Assembly (NCBI RefSeq): GCF_029360645.1
Contig: NZ_JARDUA010000002.1
Coordinates: 620,001-684,000, forward strand
Source of the DNA: Pontibacter litorisediminis
GTDB taxonomy: Bacteria; Bacteroidota; Bacteroidia; Cytophagales; Hymenobacteraceae
Direction of reading: 5' to 3'
DNA: 64,000 nt
Part shown: positions 14,772 through 22,511 of the stretch, piece after piece
Layout: each line of letters opens with the position of its first letter
Position numbering within the stretch: the first letter of the stretch is position 1
Translations under genes and position numbers: made by a program
Notes under the pieces: generated by a model
The model's database searches: none
Seen by the model: only the letters and a program-made list of their open reading frames with translations
Told to the model about the DNA's origin: nothing

Positions 14772-16140
14772 CTCTCCTGAGCCCCAGGCTAAAGGTTGTC
14801 TCGCCGGGCTGCGTGTGCACGCGTATGGAGCCGCCGTGCTGCCGCATGATTTGCTTGGAGAGGCTAAGGCCAATGCCTGACCCTTGCTTTTTGGTGGTGT
14901 AAAACGGGATGAAGATCTTGTCCAGCACATCCTCCGGTATGCCAGGGCCGTTATCGGTTACATCGATGCGTAACCGATCGCGCTCGTTTTCCGGAACAAA
15001 GGCCACCACTTCCACACAAGGTTTGTCGCCTTGCCCCTGGCAAGCCTCCACGCCGTTCTTGATCAGGTTGATAAGCACCTGCTCCAGCTGTTCGGCATCC
15101 GCCAATACCTCTGTCTTCTCGTCAGGCAGGTACATTTTCAGGCTGACGCGTTGCGTTTCCAACTGGTGCAGCAACAGCGTGTGCACGTTGCGCAGCAGCT
15201 CCACCACCCGCACCGGCCTTAGCTCTGAGGCAGGCAGGCGCATCAGGCGGCGGTAGTTCTTCACGAAGTGCAGCATGCCGGCGCTGCGCTTCTCAATGGT
15301 CTTGAGTCCGGCCTGCATGTCTTCCAGGACTTCCTCATCTATACTTTCCCCCTTTGCCAGTTTCGCAACCACCTCTTCCTCCAACAGGTTGTTTACCGTA
15401 GAGGTTAGCGACACGACCGGCGTAATGGAGTTCATGATCTCATGCGTCAGCACCCGTATCACTTTCTGCCAGGTCTGCAGCTCCTGCTCCTCCAGCTCTG
15501 GCTTGATGTTTTGCAGCGTCACGATTTTGATCTGCCTGCCCTGCGAGAGCAGCTCGGTGGCACTTAGGTTCAGGAGAATTTCCTCCTCATTTACCTGCAG
15601 CGTTACCAGCCGTTTTTCTTCATGGCCAATGCTGTAGAGCGCCTGCACCAGGTCTGGGCTCAGGCGCTCAAGGGAGTCTACGTGGAGCAGGTGCGGCACC
15701 CGCAACAGGGATTTGGAAACATTGTTCACCAGCTGCACCTCCCCCTCCTCATCAAAAGAAAGGATGCCCACGCCTACCTGCTCCACTATGGCCTGCAGGT
15801 AATGGTAGTGTGCCTGCTTCTCTGTTTTTACACGCAGAAAAGCCTCAGAAACGTCGTTAAAGCTTTGGTACAGCTCTTTGTAAGATGGGTTTACGCCTTC
15901 AGTGGCAAAGCGCTGGGTAAAATCGGAGTGGCGCATGGCCTGCAGAAAGCTGCTGATGTCCCGGTTGGTCCGCTCCACGAAATGAACAAGGTCGTACAGC
16001 TGAAACAGCACCAGGAAGAATAAGCAAAGTGCCGTTACGTACCAATCGGTGCGGTAGAGCACGAGCATAAGCAGCAAAACAATACACACCAGAAGGAAAA
16101 GGCGCACCAGCAGCCTTACCCTGAATCCGCTATAGACCAT
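14761..16140 (-). CDS. Sensor histidine kinase, NtrB-like, partner of the sigma-54 activator
   Basis: 459 residues. Two membrane helices (about 10-28 and 33-52) come first, then a HAMP/linker-like region (55-110) and a PAS-like segment (about 112-210, GVGILSFDEEGEVQLVNN). A HisKA domain follows with His233 in VLTHEIMNSITP, and a HATPase with NLIKNGVEAC, DNGPGIPEDV, FYTTKKQGSGIGLSLSKQIM. There is almost no periplasmic loop, so sensing is likely in the membrane or the PAS region. Its start overlaps the end of the upstream NtrC-type regulator by 11 bases, so the two form a cognate pair in one operon. Likely controls the divergent efflux genes at 17776-28470 through that regulator. Confidence 0.92.
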   Translation of the reverse strand: MVYSGFRVRLLVRLFLLVCIVLLLMLVLYRTDWYVTALCLFFLVLFQLYDLVHFVERTNRDISSFLQAMRHSDFTQRFATEGVNPSYKELYQSFNDVSEAFLRVKTEKQAHYHYLQAIVEQVGVGILSFDEEGEVQLVNNVSKSLLRVPHLLHVDSLERLSPDLVQALYSIGHEEKRLVTLQVNEEEILLNLSATELLSQGRQIKIVTLQNIKPELEEQELQTWQKVIRVLTHEIMNSITPVVSLTSTVNNLLEEEVVAKLAKGESIDEEVLEDMQAGLKTIEKRSAGMLHFVKNYRRLMRLPASELRPVRVVELLRNVHTLLLHQLETQRVSLKMYLPDEKTEVLADAEQLEQVLINLIKNGVEACQGQGDKPCVEVVAFVPENERDRLRIDVTDNGPGIPEDVLDKIFIPFYTTKKQGSGIGLSLSKQIMRQHGGSIRVHTQPGETTFSLGLRRVSG

Positions 16141-17518
16141 GTTTCTCTATTCTGCGGTAAAGGGCGGTGCGCGTAATGCCCAGCTCTTTTGCGGCATGGG
16201 TGATGTTGCCGGCGTGCTTCACCAGCGCCTTTTGTACCATCATTTTTTCCAGGGCCTCCAGCGTATAATCACTGTCGCTGATGCCACTCACCCCTTGCTG
16301 CTTGTGCTGCCCGTCCTCGCTCGGGGCGAAGTAGAAATCGTCGGGGTGCAGTTCATTGCCATCGCAAAGTATAACGGCACGCTCCATGGCATGGTCCAGC
16401 TCCCGGATGTTGCCCGGCCAGTGGTAGTCGTTCAGGCGGCGGAGCGTTTCGGTGTTCAGGCGCAGCTTGGGGCGGTCATACTTCTGCTGGTATACTTTCA
16501 GGAAGTGCTCGGCCAAGAGCCTGATATCGTCCCGCCGCTCCCGAAGCGGTGGCAGGTGTATTTCTACGGTGTTGATGCGGTAGAGCAAATCCTGGCGAAA
16601 GGTGCCTTCGCGAACCATGTCGTAGAGCGGCATGTTGGTGGCGCAGATAAGCCGGATATCGATAGGGCGTGGCTTGTTGGTTCCCAACCGGATAACCTGC
16701 CTGCTTTGCAGCACCGTGAGCAGCTTTGCCTGCAGCGACAGCGAGAGGTTACCGATCTCGTCCAGGAAAAGTGTGCCGCCTGATGCTGCCTCCAACCTTC
16801 CGGCCCGGTCTTCTTTGGCATCGGTAAATGAGCCTTTGGCGTGCCCAAAGAGCTCGCTTTCAAACAGTGTCGTGCTGACGGCTCCCAGGTCCACGATCTC
16901 GAATACATGGTTGGCCCGCTTCGACTTGCGGTGCAAGGCCCTTGCCGCCACTTCTTTGCCTGTCCCGTTCTCGCCAAGTATAAGCACATTGGCATCCGTG
17001 CCGGCCACCTTATCTATGGTCTGGTACACGCGCTGCATCGCCGGCGACACACCTATAAAGCCATCGAAGTGGTAGGCCGTGTTTTCACGCTCTGCCTTCT
17101 CCGCGCTGCGCTTGCCGCTTACGGAGGCGCTACGGTTTTGGCAGGCAGTCTTCAAAATGGCCACCAGTTTCTCATTCTGCCAGGGTTTCAGCACAAAATC
17201 GGTGGCCCCCTCCTTCAGGGCGCGCACGGCCAGCTCAATGTCACCATAGGCCGTCATCAGGATAACGGTGGTGTTTGGGGCGAGCTGCAGGATCTGCTTC
17301 AGCCAGTGCAGGCCCTCTTTGCTGGAGGTGGCGCCGGTGCTGTAGTTCATGTCCAACAGCACCACATCGAAAGCGTGCTCCTGCAAAAGCGTTGGAATGC
17401 GGTAGGGGTCTGAGGTGGTTGTAACTGTTTCGAAGTGCTGTTTTAGCAGGAGCTTTCCTGCCATCAGAATGTCTTCCTCATCATCTACCACCAATACTTT
17501 GCAGGGGATTTTACTCAT
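16130..17518 (-). CDS. Sigma-54-dependent response regulator, NtrC family
   Basis: 462 residues: receiver domain (1-120; Asp56 in VVLLDMN, Lys111 in VLKPW), AAA+ ATPase (about 150-385) and a Fis-type helix-turn-helix (about 430-460, NITHAAKELGITRTALYRRI). Walker A is GENGTGKE (182-189) and Walker B TLFLDEIG (249-256). The sigma-54 contact loop, GAFTGA in NtrC, reads GSFTDA (229-234). The start at 17518 begins the receiver; seven codons upstream is another ATG. It heads the regulator operon, divergent from the HlyD/ABC/TolC genes, with a near-consensus sigma-54 promoter and a 20-bp palindrome in the shared gap. Its target is therefore very probably the divergent operon. Confidence 0.94.
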   Translation of the reverse strand: MSKIPCKVLVVDDEEDILMAGKLLLKQHFETVTTTSDPYRIPTLLQEHAFDVVLLDMNYSTGATSSKEGLHWLKQILQLAPNTTVILMTAYGDIELAVRALKEGATDFVLKPWQNEKLVAILKTACQNRSASVSGKRSAEKAERENTAYHFDGFIGVSPAMQRVYQTIDKVAGTDANVLILGENGTGKEVAARALHRKSKRANHVFEIVDLGAVSTTLFESELFGHAKGSFTDAKEDRAGRLEAASGGTLFLDEIGNLSLSLQAKLLTVLQSRQVIRLGTNKPRPIDIRLICATNMPLYDMVREGTFRQDLLYRINTVEIHLPPLRERRDDIRLLAEHFLKVYQQKYDRPKLRLNTETLRRLNDYHWPGNIRELDHAMERAVILCDGNELHPDDFYFAPSEDGQHKQQGVSGISDSDYTLEALEKMMVQKALVKHAGNITHAAKELGITRTALYRRIEKHGL

Positions 17519-17650
17519 AGTTTTATGTTGGTTTAGCACGGATGTATATGTAAAACTACGTTTTTTCTGTGCAATATGCCATACTTCCTGCTAAGTATAA
17601 AATGCTCGCTACGAAGTTCCTGCCTCACCGCCTGCTTGCTGTTCGCTACA

Positions 17651-17679
17651 GGACACCCAAGTGTACGGAACCGGACACT
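17651..17679. promoter_or_regulatory. Candidate upstream activator site for the NtrC-type regulator
   Basis: Imperfect 20-bp palindrome AGTGTaCGG-AA-CCGgACACT at 17660-17679, preceded by a further half site GGACAC at 17651. The two GGACAC copies are 22 bases apart, two helical turns. The palindrome is centred about 90 bases upstream of the -12 element, the usual place for enhancers of sigma-54 activators. Binding is inferred. Confidence 0.6.
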
Positions 17680-17742
17680 GCAGACATAGCATCACAGCTA
17701 TACATGTTTACAATTTATTGATTTACAGTTAATTAAGTTTTA

Positions 17743-17759
17743 TGGCACATTAATTGGCA
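17743..17759 (+). promoter_or_regulatory. Near-consensus sigma-54 promoter of the efflux operon
   Basis: TGGCAC (17743-17748), 5 bases, then TTGGCA (17754-17759), compared with the consensus TGGCAC-N5-TTGCW. The -24 element is perfect; the -12 element has G where C is expected, so GC is displaced by one base. It sits 17 bases before the first possible start codon (17776). An NtrC-family activator gene is divergent to it. Confidence 0.65.
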
Positions 17760-17775
17760 ATAGCGACATGAAACT

Positions 17776-19062
17776 ATGAAAGACATGAATCCACGACCTC
17801 AATCTACTACTATGGATCGCGTAATCGAGAAGAAGAAAGTAACGCCGAAGAAGATCATACTCATCGCAGCCGGAGCCCTGGTACTGGTACTGGTTCTTTA
17901 TAACCTGCTGTTCGCCGAGCATAGCTCCAAACTTAATGTAGACAGCAAGCGCATTACGGTAGGCCAGGTACGTGAGGGTATGTTTCAGGAGTTCATCGCC
18001 ATTGACGGGGCCGTGGAACCACTCAAGACTTTTTACCTTGATATTACAGAGGGCGGTCGTGTAGAGAAAATTTATACTGATGACGGCAAAATGGTGGAGC
18101 AAGGTGATACCATCCTGAAACTGTCCAACACCACGCTCCAGATCGACTTCATGACGCGCGAGACGCAGCTTTACGACCTGATGAACGAGCGCCAGAACTC
18201 AGAGATCACCATGAAGCAGGACCTGATCCGCAAAGAGAATGACCTGGCAGAGATAAAATACCAACTGGCCCTGGCCCAGCGCAAGTATGAGCGCAACAAA
18301 ATGCTGATTGAGGAGAAGGTAATCTCCCGGGAGGAGTACGAATCTGCCAAAGACGAGTATGACTACCTGAACACACGCAAGACGCTGGCGGAGCGCTCGG
18401 TAAAGCAGGACGCGCAATTGATGAACGACCGCCTGAAGCAGTTGGATGAGTCGATCCGCCGCATGGAGGCCAACATCGGCATGGCCCGCAACACCCTCAA
18501 CAACCTGTATGTGACGGCTCCTTTTACCGGCCAGCTCTCTACCCTGAAGGCAGAGGTGGGCGAGTCGAAGGCGGCTGGCGAAAACATCGGCCAGATTGAC
18601 GACCTGAACGGCTACAAGGTAAAGGCTAACATAGACGAGCACTACATTTCCAGAGTGCGCCCAGGCCTGAGCGGCTCCTTCGACTTCAACGGCAAGAACT
18701 ACAAAGTAACGGTGGTGAAGGTATTCCCGGAGGTGCAGAACAACACGTTCCAGGTGGACATGGAGTTTGCGGATGGCGCTCCGGAAGGCATCCGTCGCGG
18801 CCAGACCCTGCAGATAAAGCTGAACCTGAACGATGGGGCACAGGCCATACTTCTGCCGCGTGGCGGTTTCTACCAAAGCACCGGCGGTAGCTGGGTGTTT
18901 GTGGTGAATGAGTCGGATGGCAGCGCCGTGAAGCGCAGCATCAAGCTGGGCCGCCAGAACCCGAACTACTACGAAGTGCTGGATGGCCTGCAGCCAGGCG
19001 ACAAGGTGGTCATCTCCTCCTACGACAGCTACGGCGACATCGACCGGCTGGAGCTAAAGTAA
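17776..19062 (+). CDS. HlyD/MacA-type periplasmic adaptor (membrane fusion protein)
   Basis: 428 residues. The N-terminus has a short basic cytoplasmic part and one membrane helix (about 35-52), then a lipoyl-like half (GRVEKIYTDDGKMVEQGDTI), an alpha-helical hairpin with strong coiled-coil character (about 110-235), the second lipoyl half (VTAPFTGQLS) and beta-barrel/membrane-proximal domains. Such adaptors join an inner-membrane ABC transporter to TolC. First gene of the operon, directly behind the sigma-54 promoter; if transcription starts about 12 bases after the -12 element the leader is very short, so the internal ATG at 17785 is an alternative start. Followed by the ATPase, two permeases, an M61 peptidase and TolC. 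Confidence 0.92.
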   Translation: MKDMNPRPQSTTMDRVIEKKKVTPKKIILIAAGALVLVLVLYNLLFAEHSSKLNVDSKRITVGQVREGMFQEFIAIDGAVEPLKTFYLDITEGGRVEKIYTDDGKMVEQGDTILKLSNTTLQIDFMTRETQLYDLMNERQNSEITMKQDLIRKENDLAEIKYQLALAQRKYERNKMLIEEKVISREEYESAKDEYDYLNTRKTLAERSVKQDAQLMNDRLKQLDESIRRMEANIGMARNTLNNLYVTAPFTGQLSTLKAEVGESKAAGENIGQIDDLNGYKVKANIDEHYISRVRPGLSGSFDFNGKNYKVTVVKVFPEVQNNTFQVDMEFADGAPEGIRRGQTLQIKLNLNDGAQAILLPRGGFYQSTGGSWVFVVNESDGSAVKRSIKLGRQNPNYYEVLDGLQPGDKVVISSYDSYGDIDRLELK

Positions 19063-19194
19063 ATAGTTGATTGATGATTGTTGATAGCTTTTCCTTTTAC
19101 CTACATAAAAACAACCATCAACAATTAACAACCAACCATTTATTAACCATTAGTACAAGATAAAACTAACGCATCACTTATAACAGCAAGAACC

Positions 19195-19914
19195 ATGAGC
19201 ACGCAAGAACTTATTATCGACACTCAAAACCTGCAGAAAAAGTACATTACCGATACGGTTGAAACCACTGCCCTGGCCGGGGTAGACCTGAAAATCAAAC
19301 GGGGCGAATTTGTGGCCATCATGGGCCCGTCGGGCTGCGGCAAGTCTACGCTGCTCAACATTCTGGGCATGCTCGATAGCCCTTCGGCCGGCAGCTTCAA
19401 GTTTCTGGGCCAGGAGGTAGCGAATGTGTCGGAGCGCCAGCGTGCCAAGCTGCGCAAGCAGAACCTGGGCTTCGTGTTCCAGAGCTTTAACCTGATCGAC
19501 GAGCTGACCGTGGAGGAGAATATTGCCCTGCCGCTGGCGTACCTGGGCTACTCCAAATCCGAGATGGCGCAGCGCACCTTGCAGGCCATGGAGCGCATGG
19601 GCATCGCCCACCGCCGCAGCCACTTCCCGCAGCAGCTGTCGGGTGGTCAGCAGCAGCGTGCCGCCATTGCCCGTGCCGTGGTGTCAGAGCCTGCCCTTAT
19701 ACTTGCCGACGAACCGACTGGTAACCTCGACTCGGTGCATGGCCGTGAGGTGATGCAGCTGCTTTCGGAGCTAAACGATGCCGGCACCACGGTAGTAATG
19801 GTAACCCACTCCCCTACCGACGCCGAGTACGCCCACCGCATCGTGAACCTCTTCGACGGCCAGATCGTGACCGAGAACCTGAACGTAAAGCGCCACGCCG
19901 CGGAGCTGCTGTAG
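19195..19914 (+). CDS. ABC transporter ATP-binding protein, MacB/LolD type
   Basis: 239 residues with Walker A GPSGCGKSTLL (44-54), Q loop FVFQSFNL, signature LSGGQQQRAAIARA, Walker B LILADEPTGNLDS and H-loop VTHSP. The sequence is typical of the MacB/LolD/FtsE branch, which energises mechanotransmission transporters rather than classical solute import. It lies between the adaptor and two FtsX-type permeases; being the only ATPase here, it probably serves both permeases. A 9-bp GC-rich hairpin lies just after it. Confidence 0.95.
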   Translation: MSTQELIIDTQNLQKKYITDTVETTALAGVDLKIKRGEFVAIMGPSGCGKSTLLNILGMLDSPSAGSFKFLGQEVANVSERQRAKLRKQNLGFVFQSFNLIDELTVEENIALPLAYLGYSKSEMAQRTLQAMERMGIAHRRSHFPQQLSGGQQQRAAIARAVVSEPALILADEPTGNLDSVHGREVMQLLSELNDAGTTVVMVTHSPTDAEYAHRIVNLFDGQIVTENLNVKRHAAELL

Positions 19915-19957
19915 GGTATTTTCATAGTATTTAGTAAAAGTGCTGTTTGTTGTGAAG

Positions 19958-19979
19958 GAGGCGCGATAACTCGCGCCTC
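19958..19979 (+). promoter_or_regulatory. Intra-operon hairpin after the ABC ATPase gene
   Basis: GAGGCGCGA (19958-19966) / TCGCGCCTC (19971-19979) with loop TAAC; no T-run follows. Likely an mRNA processing or differential-expression hairpin between the ATPase and permease genes rather than a terminator. Confidence 0.5.
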
Positions 19980-20055
19980 TACAACAGCTCTGTCTCCTCT
20001 GCTGTAAAAGCCTGCTATTTGCCTTGTAAAGCCAAACCACTCTACCAATAAGACT

Positions 20056-22485
20056 ATGCTAAAAAATTACCTGAAGGTGGCCTTGCGCAATCTTGCCCGC
20101 AACAAAGTATACTCTGCAATCAACATTGGTGGTTTGGCTATCGGGATAGCCGCCTGCATGCTCATCTTTCTTTATGTAAAGGATGAGCTTAGCTACGACC
20201 GCCACCACTCCAAGGCAGACAACATCTACCGCATAACCCGCGACTTCCTTTCCGACGACGGCTCTGTCAGCCTTCACTTGGCTCGTGTGGCCCCTCCTTT
20301 TGGGCCATTGCTGCAGCAGGACTTTCCTGATATTGAGGCCATAGCCAGAACTCTGCAGACTACCCTGACTGTGGAGGATGTGGAGAAGCAGAAGTCTTTC
20401 CGGGAAGAGGGCATTTTCTTTGCCGAGCCTGCGTTCGTGGACATCTTTGACGTCAACATGCTTAGGGGCAATGCCCATAAAACCTTACAGGAGCCTTTTT
20501 CAATCCTGCTCAGCGATAAAATGGCAGAGAAGTACTATCCGCACGAAGAGGCTGTCGGAAAGGTGCTAAAGCTGAATGAGACACTCACCTTCAAGGTTGC
20601 CGGCGTATTCGAATCTTTTCCGGAGAACTCGCACATGCACCCCGATTTTCTGGCTTCCTTCTCCACTCTGAACGACACCACCGTGTATGGGGCCGAGGCC
20701 CTGAAAACAAACTACGGCAACAACTCCTTTCCTACCTACCTGCTGCTGCAGTCGGAGGAGCAGGCAAAAAGCCTGCAGGCCCAGCTCCCCGCCTTCCTGG
20801 ACCGCCACTTGAGCGGCACCAACCACGCGCGGAGCCGCAAGCCGTCTGAGTTCACAAACTTATACTTGCAAAAGCTGACAGACATCCACCTGAAATCTAA
20901 CCTGGATTCTGAGCTGGAGGTAAACGGCGACATTGACAGCATCATGGTTCTGGGCGCTGTGGCCATTGTTATACTTCTGATCGCCAGCATCAACTATGTA
21001 AACCTGAGTACGGCCCGCTCCACCAGCCGGGCCAAGGAGGTAGGCGTGCGGAAAGTGATCGGAGCGGCCAAGCATAACCTGGTGCTGCAGTTTCTGCTGG
21101 AGTCAGTTTTGATCACTACCATTGCCACGATCCTGGCACTCGGCATCACAGAGCTTGCCCTGCCCTGGCTAAACGAATTCACAGGCAAACACATCACCAC
21201 CACGCTGCTGTCTGACAAATGGGTGCTAGTGCTTGTTTTTGCCCTTCCGCTTGTGGTGGGGGTGCTGGCAGGCTTGTACCCGGCGTTTTACTTATCGCAC
21301 TTCCAGGCGGCCACCGTACTGAAGGGTTCTCTGAGCAGCAGCTCTAAAAACCCAATGCTACGCAAGTCGCTGGTAGTACTGCAGTTCTCTATTTCCACTG
21401 TGCTGATCATCGCCACCGGCATTATTTACCAGCAGCTGATGTATATGCAGCAGAAAGACCTTGGCTTCGACTCAGATCAGTTGGTGGTCCTGCCAAACAG
21501 CAGCAACCTCACTCCGAAGTATGAAGCCTTTAAAGCTGAGTTGATGAAGTCGTCCGCGATACAGGGCTTGGGCAGGTCTTCGCTGGTGCCCACCGACCAG
21601 CTACTGAACTCCATGGGCGCACAGGTGAGCAAAGGCGGCAGTATGGCCCCTACCTCGGCTACGATAAAGTTTGTCACTGTAGACCACGACCTACTGGACG
21701 TATACAAGGTGAAACTGGCAGCCGGGCGCAACTTCGACCGCACGTTTGCCAGCGACGACACGGCCGCCTACATCATCAACGAGGCTGCCGCCCGCATGAT
21801 CGGCTGGCACGACCCGAACATGGCCCTGGAGCAGACCTTGAGCTACGGCGGTAACAACGGGCGCATTGTGGGTGTGGTTCAGGATTTCCACTTCGAGTCG
21901 CTGCACAAAGAGATCTCCCCCATGGTGTTCCTGATCTCTGACTCGCAAGGGTATAGCAACATCTCTGTAAAAGTGGCAGGCGATACCCAAGCGGCGCTTG
22001 CGCACATAGAAGAGACCTGGCAGAAGTTCCTGCCCAAAGTACCGTTCTCCTACCAGTTCATGGATGATCTCTACGAGAAGAGCTATCAGGATGAGGTGAA
22101 GAAAGGGCAGATATTCACGATATTCTCCGGCATCGCCATCCTGATCGCCTGCCTCGGCCTGTTTGGCTTGGCCTCTTTCACCACCATACAGCGCACCAAG
22201 GAAATCGGGGTACGCAAGGTTTTCGGGGCCTCCGTCTCCGGCATCGTAGCGCTCATCTCCAAAGACTTTCTAAAGCTGGTGTTGTTTGCCAACCTGCTTG
22301 CCTGGCCAATTGCCTGGTATGCCATGCGCCAGTGGCTCTCCGACTTTGCCTACCGCATCGACATCAGCACCGACATCTTTTTACTGGCTACTGTGGTTGC
22401 CTTTGTGGTGGCGCTGCTCACCATAAGTTACCAGGCCATAAAAGCCGCATCATCTAACCCGGTGGATGCGCTACGAACAGAATAA
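20056..22485 (+). CDS. FtsX/MacB-family ABC permease (first of two)
   Basis: 809 residues. The N-terminal motif NYLKVALRNLARNKVYSAIN precedes the first membrane helix (about 20-42). A large periplasmic MacB_PCD-like domain follows, then three helices near the middle (about 290-420; RAKEVGVRKVIGA cytoplasmic loop), a second periplasmic domain, and three C-terminal helices with the second conserved loop RTKEIGVRKVFGA. This duplicated FtsX layout is typical of Bacteroidota permeases. Probable role is export of a peptide, lipid or drug substrate with the adaptor and TolC; the substrate cannot be read from the sequence. Separated from the next permease by 26 bases. Confidence 0.93.
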   Translation: MLKNYLKVALRNLARNKVYSAINIGGLAIGIAACMLIFLYVKDELSYDRHHSKADNIYRITRDFLSDDGSVSLHLARVAPPFGPLLQQDFPDIEAIARTLQTTLTVEDVEKQKSFREEGIFFAEPAFVDIFDVNMLRGNAHKTLQEPFSILLSDKMAEKYYPHEEAVGKVLKLNETLTFKVAGVFESFPENSHMHPDFLASFSTLNDTTVYGAEALKTNYGNNSFPTYLLLQSEEQAKSLQAQLPAFLDRHLSGTNHARSRKPSEFTNLYLQKLTDIHLKSNLDSELEVNGDIDSIMVLGAVAIVILLIASINYVNLSTARSTSRAKEVGVRKVIGAAKHNLVLQFLLESVLITTIATILALGITELALPWLNEFTGKHITTTLLSDKWVLVLVFALPLVVGVLAGLYPAFYLSHFQAATVLKGSLSSSSKNPMLRKSLVVLQFSISTVLIIATGIIYQQLMYMQQKDLGFDSDQLVVLPNSSNLTPKYEAFKAELMKSSAIQGLGRSSLVPTDQLLNSMGAQVSKGGSMAPTSATIKFVTVDHDLLDVYKVKLAAGRNFDRTFASDDTAAYIINEAAARMIGWHDPNMALEQTLSYGGNNGRIVGVVQDFHFESLHKEISPMVFLISDSQGYSNISVKVAGDTQAALAHIEETWQKFLPKVPFSYQFMDDLYEKSYQDEVKKGQIFTIFSGIAILIACLGLFGLASFTTIQRTKEIGVRKVFGASVSGIVALISKDFLKLVLFANLLAWPIAWYAMRQWLSDFAYRIDISTDIFLLATVVAFVVALLTISYQAIKAASSNPVDALRTE

Positions 22486-22511
22486 AACGATCTTATCCAG
22501 AAACTGAAACC

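Noticed and set aside
18199..18876. 225-codon antisense ORF opposite the HlyD gene
   Set aside because: A typical shadow of the codon bias of the plus-strand adaptor gene; no recognisable protein.
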